DNA from: Puniceibacterium sp. IMCC21224
Lineage (GTDB): Bacteria; Pseudomonadota; Alphaproteobacteria; Rhodobacterales; Rhodobacteraceae
Assembly: GCF_001038505.1 (NCBI RefSeq)
Contig: NZ_LDPY01000001.1
Location: forward strand, 1,364,001-1,428,000
Length of the DNA: 64,000 bases
Reading direction: 5' to 3'
Shown: one piece after another, positions 36,287 through 45,425 of the stretch
Numbering within the stretch: position 1 is the first letter of the stretch
How the letters are laid out: each line of letters begins with the position of its first letter
Notes under the pieces: model-generated
Databases searched by the model: none
What the model saw: the letters and a program-made list of their open reading frames with translations, nothing else
What the model was told of the DNA's origin: nothing
Translations under genes and position numbers: made by a program

Positions 36287-37291
36287 ATGGGATTGAAAAC
36301 GATTTTGGCGGGCGCTGCGGCAAGTGTTGCGGCACTGAGCGCGGGGTCGGCCTTTGCGGCGGGTCACGACGGCATCACGGTTGGGTATTTCCTCGAATGG
36401 CCGATGCCGTTCGAATACGCTAAACAAATGGGCACTTATGACGAGGCGCTGGGCATGACGGTGAACTGGGTGTCCTTTGACACCGGCACCGCGATGTCGG
36501 CGGCGATGGCGTCGGGCGATGTTCAATTGTCCGTCTCGCAAGGCGTGCCGCCCTTTGTGGTCGCGACCAGTGCAGGGCAGGATCTGCAGGCGCTGGACGT
36601 CGCAGTCAGCTATTCCGACAACGACAATTGTGTGGTGGCCGAGGCGCTTGAGATCGACAAAGATTCTGCTGGTGAATTGGCGGGCAAAAAGGTGGCGGTA
36701 CCTCTGGGCACGGCGGCGCATTACGGCTTTCTCAAGCAGATGAGCCATTTTGGTGTCGACCTGGCCAGCCTCAACATCGTTGACATGGCGCCGCCGGATG
36801 GGGCTGCGGCGATTGCGCAGGGTTCGGTCGATATGTTCTGCGGCTGGGGCGGATCGCTGCGCCGTGCCAAGGAATTCGGCAACGTGCTGCTGACTGGGGC
36901 CGAAAAGGAAGAGCTGGGCATTCTGGTGTTTGACTTGACCTCTGGTCCGGCGTCCTGGGTGGCCGAGAACAGCGATACTGTGGCCAAGTTCCTTGCTGTG
37001 ACAGCCGAGGCGAACGCGATGTGGGCGGACGAGGCCAACCACGCCGAGATGCTGCCGGTGATCGCCAAGGATGCCGGCATGTCCGAAGAAGACACGGCGG
37101 CCACACTGGCCACATTTGTGTTCCCGACGGTCGAAGATCAGCTTTCGGCCAAGTGGCTGGGCGGCGGCGCGCAGGAGTTCATGAGCGGCGTCGCAGACGT
37201 GTTTGTCGAGGCAGGAAGCATCGATTCGGCGCTGCCGAGCTATGCGGACAACGTCAACACCGGTCCGCTGGCCACAGCCAACGGCATGTAA
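36287..37291 (+). CDS. tauA: Taurine ABC transporter, periplasmic binding protein
   Basis: A 334-residue exported protein. ATG 36287 has AGGGAG upstream. The signal peptide (KTILAGAAASVAALSAGSAFA) ends near residue 25. The mature part has the SsuA/TauA/NMT1 pattern: ITVGYFLEWPMPFEYAKQMG, VQLSVSQGVPPFVVATSAGQ, KKVAVPLGTAAHYGFLKQM and DMFCGWGGSLRRAKEFG. Family members bind taurine, sulfonates, nitrate or pyrimidine precursors; the taurine call comes from context with tpa. A large hairpin separates it from tauB, a usual device to keep binding-protein mRNA abundant. Confidence 0.9.
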   Translation: MGLKTILAGAAASVAALSAGSAFAAGHDGITVGYFLEWPMPFEYAKQMGTYDEALGMTVNWVSFDTGTAMSAAMASGDVQLSVSQGVPPFVVATSAGQDLQALDVAVSYSDNDNCVVAEALEIDKDSAGELAGKKVAVPLGTAAHYGFLKQMSHFGVDLASLNIVDMAPPDGAAAIAQGSVDMFCGWGGSLRRAKEFGNVLLTGAEKEELGILVFDLTSGPASWVAENSDTVAKFLAVTAEANAMWADEANHAEMLPVIAKDAGMSEEDTAATLATFVFPTVEDQLSAKWLGGGAQEFMSGVADVFVEAGSIDSALPSYADNVNTGPLATANGM

Positions 37292-37303
37292 ACCTAACCG
37301 CGC

Positions 37304-37354
37304 CTCTGACCGTTGCCGGTGTCGCCAGACAGGGCGGGCCGGTAGCGGTCAGAG
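37304..37354 (+). promoter_or_regulatory. Intercistronic hairpin between tauA and tauB
   Basis: CTCTGACCGTTGCCGG and CCGGTAGCGGTCAGAG pair over 16 positions with two mismatches around 19 bases. It starts 13 bases after the tauA stop. No T run follows. The placement suggests mRNA protection or partial termination so that tauA is expressed more than tauBC. Confidence 0.65.
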
Positions 37355-37394
37355 CGATGGTGCAATTATCCAACAATAAAACAAGGAGCGGGCG

Positions 37395-38201
37395 ATGTCG
37401 GGACTGACCATCGAAAATCTCTCCATGCGGTTCGACTTGCCCAACGGCAGTTCGGTACAGGCGCTCAAGGATGTGTCTCTGACGCTGGGAGCCGGTGAGT
37501 TATTAAGCGTTCTGGGCCCGTCGGGTTGTGGCAAGACCACGCTCCTGAACATTGTCGCAGGCTTTCTGGCGCCGACGGACGGGCGCATCCTGCTGAACGG
37601 GCATCGCGTCACCGGGCCGGATGCGGAACGCGGCATGGTGTTCCAGCAAGGTGCGTTGTTCGAGTGGATGGACGTGCGCGAGAATGTCAGTTTCGGCCCC
37701 CGGATGCGGGGCCAGCGCGCATCACAATATAACGCCAACGTGGATCATCTGCTGGATGTGGTCGGTTTGCGGGATTTCAAGGAAAAGGCGGTGTACGAGC
37801 TGTCGGGCGGAATGCAGCAGCGCGTGGCGCTGGCGCGGTGTCTGGCCAATGACCCGGATGTGATCCTGATGGATGAGCCGCTGGGTGCGCTGGATGCGCT
37901 GACGCGCGAAAAGATGCAGAGCCTGGTGCTCAAACTCTGGAAAGAGACTGGCAAGACGATCATTCTGATCACCCATTCGGTCGAAGAGGCGCTGCTGCTG
38001 GGGGAACGCCTACTGGTGATGGCACCGCGACCGGGGCGCATTCACCGCGAATACCGTCTGCCCTTTGCCGATATGGGGGTGGCGACCGATCTGCGCGAGG
38101 TCAAGAAACATCCCGAATTCGCCCAAAAGCGCGAGGAAATCCTAAGCATGATCTGGGACATGGAAGAAGAAATCATGGGCCGTACGGAGGCCGCGACATG
38201 A
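37395..38201 (+). CDS. tauB: Taurine ABC transporter, ATP-binding protein
   Basis: A 268-residue ABC ATPase. Preceded by AAGGAG. Walker A is GPSGCGKTTLLN (near residue 42), the signature is LSGGMQQRVALAR, Walker B is VILMDEPLGALD, and the switch His is in ILITHSVEEALLLG. This matches the nitrate/sulfonate/taurine transporter subfamily. It energises uptake through TauC. Its last codons overlap the tauC start (ATGA), so they are translationally coupled. Confidence 0.93.
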   Translation: MSGLTIENLSMRFDLPNGSSVQALKDVSLTLGAGELLSVLGPSGCGKTTLLNIVAGFLAPTDGRILLNGHRVTGPDAERGMVFQQGALFEWMDVRENVSFGPRMRGQRASQYNANVDHLLDVVGLRDFKEKAVYELSGGMQQRVALARCLANDPDVILMDEPLGALDALTREKMQSLVLKLWKETGKTIILITHSVEEALLLGERLLVMAPRPGRIHREYRLPFADMGVATDLREVKKHPEFAQKREEILSMIWDMEEEIMGRTEAAT

Positions 38202-39463
38202 TTGTTCTGCTGATCTATTTGGCCATCTTTGTGCTGTCCTATACCATCGTGCATTTTGCGCTGCGGCGGGCGGCCAGCGATTACACTTCGCTCAAGACCG
38301 TGACATTTGGCGACGAGAGCGCGGTGACACCCAATCGGGTCGCCAGCGTGGTGTCGATCCTGACGATCTTTGTGCTGTGGGGCACGTTCACCGGGTCCAG
38401 CCTGTTGCCGTCGTTCCTGCATATGCCAGGGCCTTTTATCGGCACCGCGACGTTTGACTATACTGCAGAACTGAGCGATGGCGCGCGTGACGACGCCACC
38501 GTGACCGTGGTCGTGACCCGCGCCGGTGAGACGCCGGTGTTACCGGATATCGCGCCCGGCGATGGGTTCGCCAAAAATGACGTGGACGAAATTGGCGCCT
38601 GGCGCAGCGGTCTGATCCGGGTTGATCGCAACGACGATGTGCCCGAAGGGCTGAGCGAGACGGTTGTCGCCGTCAACGGGGCACCCATTGCGCCGGGTGG
38701 GTCGGTGCAGACTGACTATGGCCGCATCGGGATGAGTCCGAAAGGCACGCTGAATTTCGAACCTGCCAAGGGCTGGCAGATGGAGCCGATCTGGCTGCCG
38801 CCCCCTGAAGCGGTCGCGGCGCGACTGGTCGAGATCAGCCGCGACGGCTATCGCGACAGCACGCTGCTCGAACATCTGGGCTATTCGCTGTTCCGCGTTA
38901 TCGTGGGATTTGTCTGCGGCGCTGTGGTGGGCATCCCTCTGGGTTATGCCATGGGGTTAAGCAACTGGTTTCGGGGGTGGTTCGATCCGATCGTGGAATT
39001 CATGCGTCCGGTACCGCCACTGGCGCTGATCCCACTGGTGATCATTTGGGCGGGCATCGGTGAGACCGGCAAGATCATCCTGCTGTTCCTTGCCGCGCTG
39101 TGGATCATGGCGATTGCAGCGCGGGCTGGCGTGTCGGGCGTCAATATATCCAAGGTGCATGCAGCCTATGCGCTGGGGGCCAGCAAGGCGCAGATCATGC
39201 GTCATGTGATTGTACCCAATTCCCTGCCCGAGATATTCACCGGCGCGCGAGTTGCGATGGGGGTCTGCTGGGGAACAGTGGTTGCCGCCGAACTGGTCGC
39301 GGCCGAAAAAGGGGCCGGGATGATGATCATGGTGGCGTCCAAATTCCAGCTGACCGACATCGTGATCATGGGCATCATCCTGATCGGGGTCATCGGGTTT
39401 GGTATCGACATCCTGATGCGCTGGGCCGAACGGGTGCTTGTGCCGTGGAAAGGCAAGGGCTGA
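38198..39463 (+). CDS. tauC: Taurine ABC transporter, permease with large inserted domain
   Basis: A 421-residue inner-membrane protein, much longer than typical TauC/SsuC (250-290). The C-terminal part from about residue 225 is a normal permease with the EAA-type loop RAGVSGVNISKVHAAYALGA and five membrane helices. The extra N-terminal part has a first helix (VLLIYLAIFVLSYTIVHFAL), a second helix (RVASVVSILTIFVLWGTFTG), and then about 120 hydrophilic residues (near 85-205) rich in D, T and V that would lie in the periplasm. The inserted part has no recognised motif. It may assist binding-protein docking. Confidence 0.88.
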   Translation: MIVLLIYLAIFVLSYTIVHFALRRAASDYTSLKTVTFGDESAVTPNRVASVVSILTIFVLWGTFTGSSLLPSFLHMPGPFIGTATFDYTAELSDGARDDATVTVVVTRAGETPVLPDIAPGDGFAKNDVDEIGAWRSGLIRVDRNDDVPEGLSETVVAVNGAPIAPGGSVQTDYGRIGMSPKGTLNFEPAKGWQMEPIWLPPPEAVAARLVEISRDGYRDSTLLEHLGYSLFRVIVGFVCGAVVGIPLGYAMGLSNWFRGWFDPIVEFMRPVPPLALIPLVIIWAGIGETGKIILLFLAALWIMAIAARAGVSGVNISKVHAAYALGASKAQIMRHVIVPNSLPEIFTGARVAMGVCWGTVVAAELVAAEKGAGMMIMVASKFQLTDIVIMGIILIGVIGFGIDILMRWAERVLVPWKGKG

Positions 39464-39529
39464 CCTGATACGGCCCTGCTGATAGGTAAATCCTTTGGCG
39501 GGGCCGTTTCAATTTGGACGTTACGCAGT

Positions 39530-40414
39530 TCAGGAGCCGGAGTCCGTAGGAGTCGCTTCTGAGCTGAGATCGTCAAGCCCGCTCAGCAATGCGGTGATTT
39601 GCCCGTCCAGCCAACCGCGCGCTGAATCGACGAAACCGACATATGAGGTCAGTGCCGGTTCCAGGCCCGGTGCCATCTCGGACAGGCGCGGCGCAAAGGC
39701 ATAGAGCGCGATCGCGAACACAGCCAGCATCAGGACCGAGGCAAATCCGCGCCCAAAGCCGCCCGGCTCGTCCTCTTCGTATAGCTCGGCCCGGCCCTGC
39801 GCGGTTTCCACCTCAAGCCGCTCGGAAGATGAGCGCAGGGTCTGGTTGATTTCATCTATATCCGGCAGCTGCCCGCGGCGCGATCCGCTGGCGGCCATTG
39901 TTGCCGCGACAGCGGTGGCGACGTCTGGTTCGGCTTGCGGTGTGGGCGGTGTTGCGTCGCGCATCCGTGCCATACGCTCGCGCGCCTCGCGTGACCGGCG
40001 GACGGCTTCGTCGATTTCTGGGGCGTCCAGACCTAGCTCGGGCTGGCTTTCCAGTGCCGTGGCTTCGCTGGCGCGATGACGGCTTTCACGTTCGGCCTCT
40101 TGGCGCAGCACGTCAGCAACCGAGGGGTCGAGGCCACGCTGGCGCAGCGACGTGGCGGCGGCCGGAAACGTCGCAGTCGGCGGCGGGGCGGGGTCTGGCA
40201 CGGCTTCCGGCTCTGGCGGGGGCGCGATTATGTCCTGCGGCGGTTCGCTGACCTCGGGTTGATCCGGCTTGTCGAGTGATACAGGATTCGAGTCCGGATG
40301 CACCTGGAACCAGGTGTTTCCGCAGTTCGAGCATTGCACATCGCGCCCGCCCAGCGGGACCACATCTTTTGGAACCTCGTATTGTGCGCCACAATTCGGG
40401 CAAATCAGCCGCAT
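39530..40414 (-). CDS. Zinc-ribbon (MJ0042-type) membrane protein
   Basis: A 294-residue protein. The N-terminus is an MJ0042-type zinc ribbon with two CxxC pairs: MRLICPNCGAQYEVP and DVQCSNCGNTWF. A long, low-complexity, Pro/Glu/Arg-rich middle (about 45-200) follows, then a single membrane helix (FASVLMLAVFAIALYAFAP, about 225-243) and a short outer tail. This layout, a cytoplasmic zinc knuckle plus one helix, is common in alphaproteobacteria next to ftsE, with no established function. Divergent from ftsE across 168 bases. Confidence 0.8.
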   Translation of the reverse strand: MRLICPNCGAQYEVPKDVVPLGGRDVQCSNCGNTWFQVHPDSNPVSLDKPDQPEVSEPPQDIIAPPPEPEAVPDPAPPPTATFPAAATSLRQRGLDPSVADVLRQEAERESRHRASEATALESQPELGLDAPEIDEAVRRSREARERMARMRDATPPTPQAEPDVATAVAATMAASGSRRGQLPDIDEINQTLRSSSERLEVETAQGRAELYEEDEPGGFGRGFASVLMLAVFAIALYAFAPRLSEMAPGLEPALTSYVGFVDSARGWLDGQITALLSGLDDLSSEATPTDSGS

Positions 40415-40582
40415 GTTGTCCCCTTAGCTTTGCCGTTTACGTCTCTGCCGGACGGCGTTGGTCTGATACTAGGCCGGGTAGCCGGTGGCGAAAAGTCCCT
40501 TGTCGCAGGGTCGGTGCATTGAAACCTGCGCGATGCTGCTGCACAACAGGTCTGTGCAATGATGTGTAAGGCAGGATCCGCA

Positions 40583-41260
40583 GTGATCGAGTTGGAAAAT
40601 GTGGGTTACAGCTATGGCGGCGGCGCCTTGCTGAGCGATATTTCATTGACCCTGGCGCCGGCCTCGTTCCATTTTCTGACCGGGCCGTCCGGGGCGGGCA
40701 AGACCACGTTCCTTAAATTATGTTACGGGGCATTGCGTGCGACCGAAGGGCATGTGCGGCTTTTTGACCGTGATGTGACCGAAATGGACCGCGACGCCAT
40801 CGCGCATAGCCGACGCCGGATTGGCGTGGTGCATCAGGATTGTCAGTTCCTTGACCACCTTAGTCTGGTTGAGAATGTGGCGCTGCCGCTGGTCACGTCG
40901 GGGCAGGACAGCCTTGCCGAACAGGCCAATTTGCGTGAATTGCTGAATTGGGTCGGGCTGACGGGCCGCGCCGATGCGCTGCCGCCGCAGCTGTCGGGCG
41001 GGGAACGTCAGCGCGCGGCATTGGCGCGGGCGGTGATTATGTCGCCGGATGTGATCATGGCGGATGAACCCACCGGCAATGTCGATTGGGAGATGTCGCA
41101 ACGCCTGCTGCGGCTGTTGATCGAACTGAACCGGATGGGCAAGACGATCATGATCGCAACCCATGATCTGGGCCTGATCCGTGCCGCCAAGAGCCAGGTG
41201 CAGGCACGGGTGTTGCGGATCTCGAACAAAGGTCTGCAATTGGCGGGGGCGGATCTGTGA
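40583..41260 (+). CDS. ftsE: Cell-division ATP-binding protein FtsE
   Basis: A 225-residue ABC ATPase. GTG 40583 (reads IELENVGYSYGGGALLSD) matches the usual FtsE start; ATG 40559 is an upstream option. Walker A GPSGAGKTTFLKL, signature LSGGERQRAALARA, Walker B VIMADEPTGNVD and switch IATHDLGLIRAA are present. FtsE with FtsX links the divisome to periplasmic amidase activation. The ftsX start overlaps its end by 4 bases. plsC follows, so the three form one operon. Confidence 0.92.
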   Translation: MIELENVGYSYGGGALLSDISLTLAPASFHFLTGPSGAGKTTFLKLCYGALRATEGHVRLFDRDVTEMDRDAIAHSRRRIGVVHQDCQFLDHLSLVENVALPLVTSGQDSLAEQANLRELLNWVGLTGRADALPPQLSGGERQRAALARAVIMSPDVIMADEPTGNVDWEMSQRLLRLLIELNRMGKTIMIATHDLGLIRAAKSQVQARVLRISNKGLQLAGADL

Positions 41261-42162
41261 AGCTGAACCTGTCAGTCCTGTATGGTGTGATGTCACGCGA
41301 TGCGGCCGCCGACCGGGTGGTGCCGCCCTCTGGGTTCACCGTGCGGCTGACGTTGTTCAGCGCCGCCGCGATGGCGTTCCTTGCGGTCTTTGCATTGGCT
41401 CTGTCGCTGGCCTCTGGACGGCTGGCGACCAGCTGGGGAGAGGCGCTGGCGCGGTCTTCGACGGTGCGGATTTCTGCCCCGGTCGAAGAGATGGCAACCC
41501 AGACCGCCGCCGCCTTGCGGGTGCTTGAGACGACGCCGGGGGTGGCTCAGGCCCGCGCACTTAGCGCGGACGAGCAGCGCGTGCTGCTTGAACCATGGTT
41601 CGGCCCGGATTTGCCGGTCGAGAGCCTGCCGGTGCCACAACTGGTCGAGGTGATCGAGACCGATGCAGGATATGACGCCGCAGGGCTGCGGCTGCGGCTG
41701 TCAGCCGAGGTGCCTGGTGCTGTACTTGATGATCACACCCGTTGGCGGCGACCACTGGTCGCGGCGGCGTCGCGGTTGCGCCTGCTGGGATGGGTGTCGA
41801 TTGCGTTGATTGGCGGCGCAATGGCGGCGATGATCACGCTGGCGGCGCATGCTGCACTTGCCGCCAATGCGCAGGTGATTGCGGTGCTTCGGCTGGTGGG
41901 GGCAACGGACTCTTATATCGCCGGGGCGTTTGTGCGTCGATTTACCGGGCGGTCCATGATCGGTGCCGCTGCCGGAACCGCGCTGGGCATTATTGCAGTG
42001 CTGCTGATGCCGGGCGCCGGTGACACTGGCGGCGTATTGACCGGGTTGGGGTTTGTTGGCTGGCATTGGATCTGGCCGCTATGTGTACCGCTTGTGGCGG
42101 CGCTGGTCGCGCTGCTGGCGACGCAGGCGGCGGCGCGGCGGGTGCTGGAGGGGCTGGCCTGA
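41257..42162 (+). CDS. ftsX: Cell-division protein FtsX
   Basis: A 301-residue membrane protein, start GTG overlapping the ftsE stop. The first helix (residues about 26-50, LTLFSAAAMAFLAVFALALS) is followed by a periplasmic loop of about 120 residues, then three helices, as in FtsX. The ending TQAAARRVLEGLA is typical. The extracellular loop is expected to recruit a murein hydrolase activator. The plsC start overlaps the stop by one base (TGATG). Confidence 0.9.
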   Translation: MKLNLSVLYGVMSRDAAADRVVPPSGFTVRLTLFSAAAMAFLAVFALALSLASGRLATSWGEALARSSTVRISAPVEEMATQTAAALRVLETTPGVAQARALSADEQRVLLEPWFGPDLPVESLPVPQLVEVIETDAGYDAAGLRLRLSAEVPGAVLDDHTRWRRPLVAAASRLRLLGWVSIALIGGAMAAMITLAAHAALAANAQVIAVLRLVGATDSYIAGAFVRRFTGRSMIGAAAGTALGIIAVLLMPGAGDTGGVLTGLGFVGWHWIWPLCVPLVAALVALLATQAAARRVLEGLA

Positions 42163-42896
42163 TGGGATATGCGGTGCAATGGCTGCGGTCGCTGCTGTTC
42201 AATGTGCAGATGTATCTGGCGATGGCGGTGATCGGATTGGCGTTCCTGCCCTGGGCGCTGGTTTCGCCACGGGGGGCGCGTCTGGCCTGCCTGACCTATT
42301 GCCGCTGGGTCCGCTGGACGCTGGGCTGGATGACCGGCCTGCGCACCGAAGTGCGCGGCACGCCGCCGCAGGATGAAGTGATCGTCGCGGCCAAGCATCA
42401 ATCCTTTCTCGATATTCTGATGATTTTTGGTGCGGTGCCTGCGGGCAAGTTCATCATGAAGCAAGAGATCATGTGGACTCCGATTATCGGTCAATACGCG
42501 ATGCGGATCGGCTGCGTATCCGTCAACCGCGGCAAGCGTGGTGCGGCAATCAAAAAGATGGTGGCGGATGTGGCGGCAGGGGTGGCCAATCCCGGTCAGT
42601 TGATCATCTATTCGCAGGGCACGCGGGTCGCACCAGGGGTCAAGGCCCCCTACAAGGTAGGCACGGCGGTATTATACGAGCAGTTGGGACAGGATTGCGT
42701 GCCGGTGGCGACGAACGTCGGCGTGTTCTGGCCCAAGCGCGGGATTTACCGCAAGCCGGGCGTTGCCGTGGTGGAATTCCTGCCACGCATTTCTGCAGGT
42801 ATGTCGCGGGATGCGTTCCTGTCGCAGCTTGAGCTTGATGTTGAAACCACCTCAGACCAGCTGATGGCCGAGGCGGGATTTCAATCGGATCGCTGA
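42162..42896 (+). CDS. plsC: 1-acyl-sn-glycerol-3-phosphate acyltransferase
   Basis: A 244-residue membrane-associated acyltransferase that converts lysophosphatidate to phosphatidate. The catalytic HX4D motif is KHQSFLDILM; motif III-type SQGTRVAPGVKAPYKVG binds the glycerol phosphate; VPVATNVGVFWP is the fourth motif. An N-terminal helix (NVQMYLAMAVIGLAFLPWAL) anchors it. Start ATG 42162 overlaps ftsX by one base. Its linkage to ftsEX suggests co-regulation of membrane synthesis and division. Confidence 0.92.
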   Translation: MGYAVQWLRSLLFNVQMYLAMAVIGLAFLPWALVSPRGARLACLTYCRWVRWTLGWMTGLRTEVRGTPPQDEVIVAAKHQSFLDILMIFGAVPAGKFIMKQEIMWTPIIGQYAMRIGCVSVNRGKRGAAIKKMVADVAAGVANPGQLIIYSQGTRVAPGVKAPYKVGTAVLYEQLGQDCVPVATNVGVFWPKRGIYRKPGVAVVEFLPRISAGMSRDAFLSQLELDVETTSDQLMAEAGFQSDR

Positions 42897-43115
42897 GGGC
42901 ATCACGGCGCTTTCATCGTCGTGCGCCGGAGCAAGGGTTTGGCAGGCACGAGACCATCCAGTTGAATTGCTCATTCGGGCCAACAACACCCGATGAGTGG
43001 GGGCACGCGTTTGGTCCCGTCACGATGACACGATCCAGACTTTTCGCGGCGGGGCGAATCGTGAATGCTGGCCATATCGCCGCGACCCTGCGGCAGCTAT
43101 AGAAAAGGTGGCACA

Positions 43116-43706
43116 TTGGACCGAGATCTTGGGTTTGCCTGTCGATGTGGCGCGCTGTCGGGCACCCTGCATGACGTCGCGCCGCAGAACGTCTGCCATC
43201 TGGTGTGTTATTGCCGGGATTGCCGGGCTTTTGCCCGACATATGGGCCGTTCGGATGAGTTGGAGCCCGGAGGCGGCACGCCGCTGGTGCAGGTTCTGCC
43301 GGCGCGGATCACGATCACTCGGGGGGCGGAACACGTCGCCTGCCTGCGCCTGTCGAACAAGGGTTTGCATCGGTGGTATGCTGGTTGTTGTGGCACCCCC
43401 GTTGCCAATACAGTTGGCTCTTCGCGGATGCCGCTGGCAGGGATGTGGCGACCGCTGTTCGGTGCGACGGATCGCTTCGGTCCGGTGGTGACACATGGAT
43501 TTACCAAGATGGCAGTGCCGGGCGCGGGTGTTCCCAGGCGGGACAAAGGTCTGCTTCGAATGCTGGGTGGTCTGGCGCAGCGATCTTTGGCCGCTTACAT
43601 GGCGGGCACAGCACGCCAAAGCCCGTTCTTTGACGCCGCCGGACGACCGGTTGCGGTGCCTCAGGTGCTGACTGCCGAGGCGCGCGCGGCAGCCTACGCG
43701 CGTTGA
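43116..43706 (+). CDS. GFA-like (DUF6151-type) zinc-binding protein
   Basis: A 196-residue protein. TTG 43116 is preferred because AAGGTGG lies about 7 bases upstream; the frame is open to 43065. Cysteine clusters FACRCGALSGTLHDV, HLVCYCRDCRAFA and HRWYAGCCGTPVANT follow the zinc-binding layout of the glutathione-dependent formaldehyde-activating (GFA) superfamily. A second zinc site of GFA proper is less clear. Next to sarcosine oxidase, which makes formaldehyde, this may be relevant, but the assignment to formaldehyde metabolism is inference. Confidence 0.72.
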   Translation: MDRDLGFACRCGALSGTLHDVAPQNVCHLVCYCRDCRAFARHMGRSDELEPGGGTPLVQVLPARITITRGAEHVACLRLSNKGLHRWYAGCCGTPVANTVGSSRMPLAGMWRPLFGATDRFGPVVTHGFTKMAVPGAGVPRRDKGLLRMLGGLAQRSLAAYMAGTARQSPFFDAAGRPVAVPQVLTAEARAAAYAR

Positions 43707-43805
43707 AGGCTGCCCAAGGTTCGCAAGCGACACCTTTTGTCGGAAATTGCCATGGTTGGTGCCGGGAACGATTGTTAGGATGATCGGGTCGAGACGGAGT
43801 TGACG

Positions 43806-45059
43806 ATGAAATTTTCCGCGCTGCGCATCCTCAAAGAAGGTCTGACCGGGAACAAAGGTTGGGGCCCGCATTGGCGTGATCCCGAACCAAAGGCCGAATA
43901 TGATGCGGTTATCATCGGCGGTGGCGGCCATGGTCTAAGCACAGCCTACTATCTGGCGAAAGAGCACGGGCTGACCAACATCGCGGTGCTGGAAAAAGGC
44001 TATCTTGGTGGCGGCAACGTTGGGCGGAATACCACCATCGTGCGCGCCAACTACTTTTTGCCCGGAAACTCCGAATTTTATTCGCATTCGCTCAAGCTCT
44101 GGGAGGGGCTGGAGCAGGATCTGAACTACAACGTCATGCATTCGCAGCGCGGGCTGATCAACCTGTTCCATTCCGATGGGCAACGGGATGCCTTCGTGCG
44201 GCGCGGCAATTCGATGATCACGCAAGGGGATGACGCGGTGCTGCTGGACCGTGAAGGCGTGCGCCGACATCTGCCTTACCTTGATTTCGACAATGGCCGG
44301 TTCCCGATCTACGGCGGGCTGCTGCATCCACGCGGCGGCACGGCGCGGCACGATGCGGTGGCCTGGGGATATGCCCGTGGTGCGGATCAACGCGGCGTTG
44401 ATCTGATCCAGAACTGCGAAGTGACAGGCATCGACATCGAGGGCGGCGTTGTAACGGGCGTGCAGACCACACGCGGCGCGATCCGGGCCAAGAAAGTTGG
44501 GATCGTGGTTGCGGGCCGCTCTGGGCAGGTGGCTGCGATGGCCGGAATACGATTGCCCATCGAAAGCCATGTGTTGCAGGCTTTTGTGACTGAGGGGCTG
44601 AAGCCATGCATCGACCACGTGGTCAGCTTTGGCATGGGGCATTTTTATATCAGCCAGTCGGACAAGGGTGGGCTGGTGTTCGGCGGCGATCTGGATTTCT
44701 ACAGTTCTTATGCCGCGCGGGGAAACCTGCCGATGAAAGAGCATGTGATGGAGGCGGCAATGACGCTGATGCCGATGATCGGCAAGGCGCGCGTGCTGCG
44801 GTCCTGGGGCGGGATCATGGATATGACACCGGACGGATCCCCGATCATCGACCGGACGGGGGTCGAGGGCCTCTATATCGACTGCGGCTGGTGTTATGGC
44901 GGGTTCAAGGCGGTGCCGGGGTCGGGTTTTGCCTTGGCGCATCTGTTGGCGACAGACCGGCCGCACGAGACGGCCGATCGGTTCCGGCTGGACCGGTTCC
45001 GCACCGGTCGCGGACTGATGGACGAAGAAGGCACCGGGGCGCAACACAACCTGCATTAG
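43806..45059 (+). CDS. soxB: Sarcosine oxidase, beta subunit
   Basis: A 417-residue FAD protein; GGAG is 8 bases before ATG 43806. It binds FAD with AVIIGGGGHGLSTAYYLAKE and carries LHPRGGTARHDAVAWGYARG, the region that in heterotetrameric sarcosine oxidase attaches FMN through a histidine. The C-terminus has WGGIMDMTPDGSPIID and YIDCGWCYGGFKAVPGSG. The enzyme oxidises sarcosine to glycine, with the methyl group passed to tetrahydrofolate or released as formaldehyde. First gene of soxBDAG. Confidence 0.95.
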   Translation: MKFSALRILKEGLTGNKGWGPHWRDPEPKAEYDAVIIGGGGHGLSTAYYLAKEHGLTNIAVLEKGYLGGGNVGRNTTIVRANYFLPGNSEFYSHSLKLWEGLEQDLNYNVMHSQRGLINLFHSDGQRDAFVRRGNSMITQGDDAVLLDREGVRRHLPYLDFDNGRFPIYGGLLHPRGGTARHDAVAWGYARGADQRGVDLIQNCEVTGIDIEGGVVTGVQTTRGAIRAKKVGIVVAGRSGQVAAMAGIRLPIESHVLQAFVTEGLKPCIDHVVSFGMGHFYISQSDKGGLVFGGDLDFYSSYAARGNLPMKEHVMEAAMTLMPMIGKARVLRSWGGIMDMTPDGSPIIDRTGVEGLYIDCGWCYGGFKAVPGSGFALAHLLATDRPHETADRFRLDRFRTGRGLMDEEGTGAQHNLH

Positions 45060-45152
45060 GCGCCAGTTGAGAGGTCTGAATTTGCGTATTTTAGAAGAGA
45101 AGAAGCCGGGGGCCGGAGCGGTTCCGTCCCTTTTCGCGGCGGGAGCGTTGGT

Positions 45153-45425
45153 GTGAGGTTTCCCTGTCCGATCTGTGGTGAGCGCGACCGGCGCGAGTTC
45201 TATTATCAGGGAGTGGCGTTGGTGCGGCCTGATGCGGAGGCTGGTGTCGAGGCTTGGGACGATTATGTGCATCTGCGCGACAATCAGGCGGGCGAGACGC
45301 GCGATTTGTGGCAGCACGAGGCGGGCTGCGGGGCTTGGCTGGTGGTGACGCGGAATACGGTGACGCACGCTGTATTGGGCGCGGTGCTGGTGCGCGACGG
45401 GCTGGAGACTGGCGATGCGGGTTGA
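45153..45425 (+). CDS. soxD: Sarcosine oxidase, delta subunit
   Basis: A 90-residue protein starting at GTG 45153. The zinc-binding pair CPICGERDRREF is the hallmark; DDYVHLRDNQAGETRDLWQH and GCGAWLVVTRNTVTH are conserved. It stabilises the tetramer. It follows soxB after 93 bases and overlaps the soxA start by 11 bases. Confidence 0.95.
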   Translation: MRFPCPICGERDRREFYYQGVALVRPDAEAGVEAWDDYVHLRDNQAGETRDLWQHEAGCGAWLVVTRNTVTHAVLGAVLVRDGLETGDAG

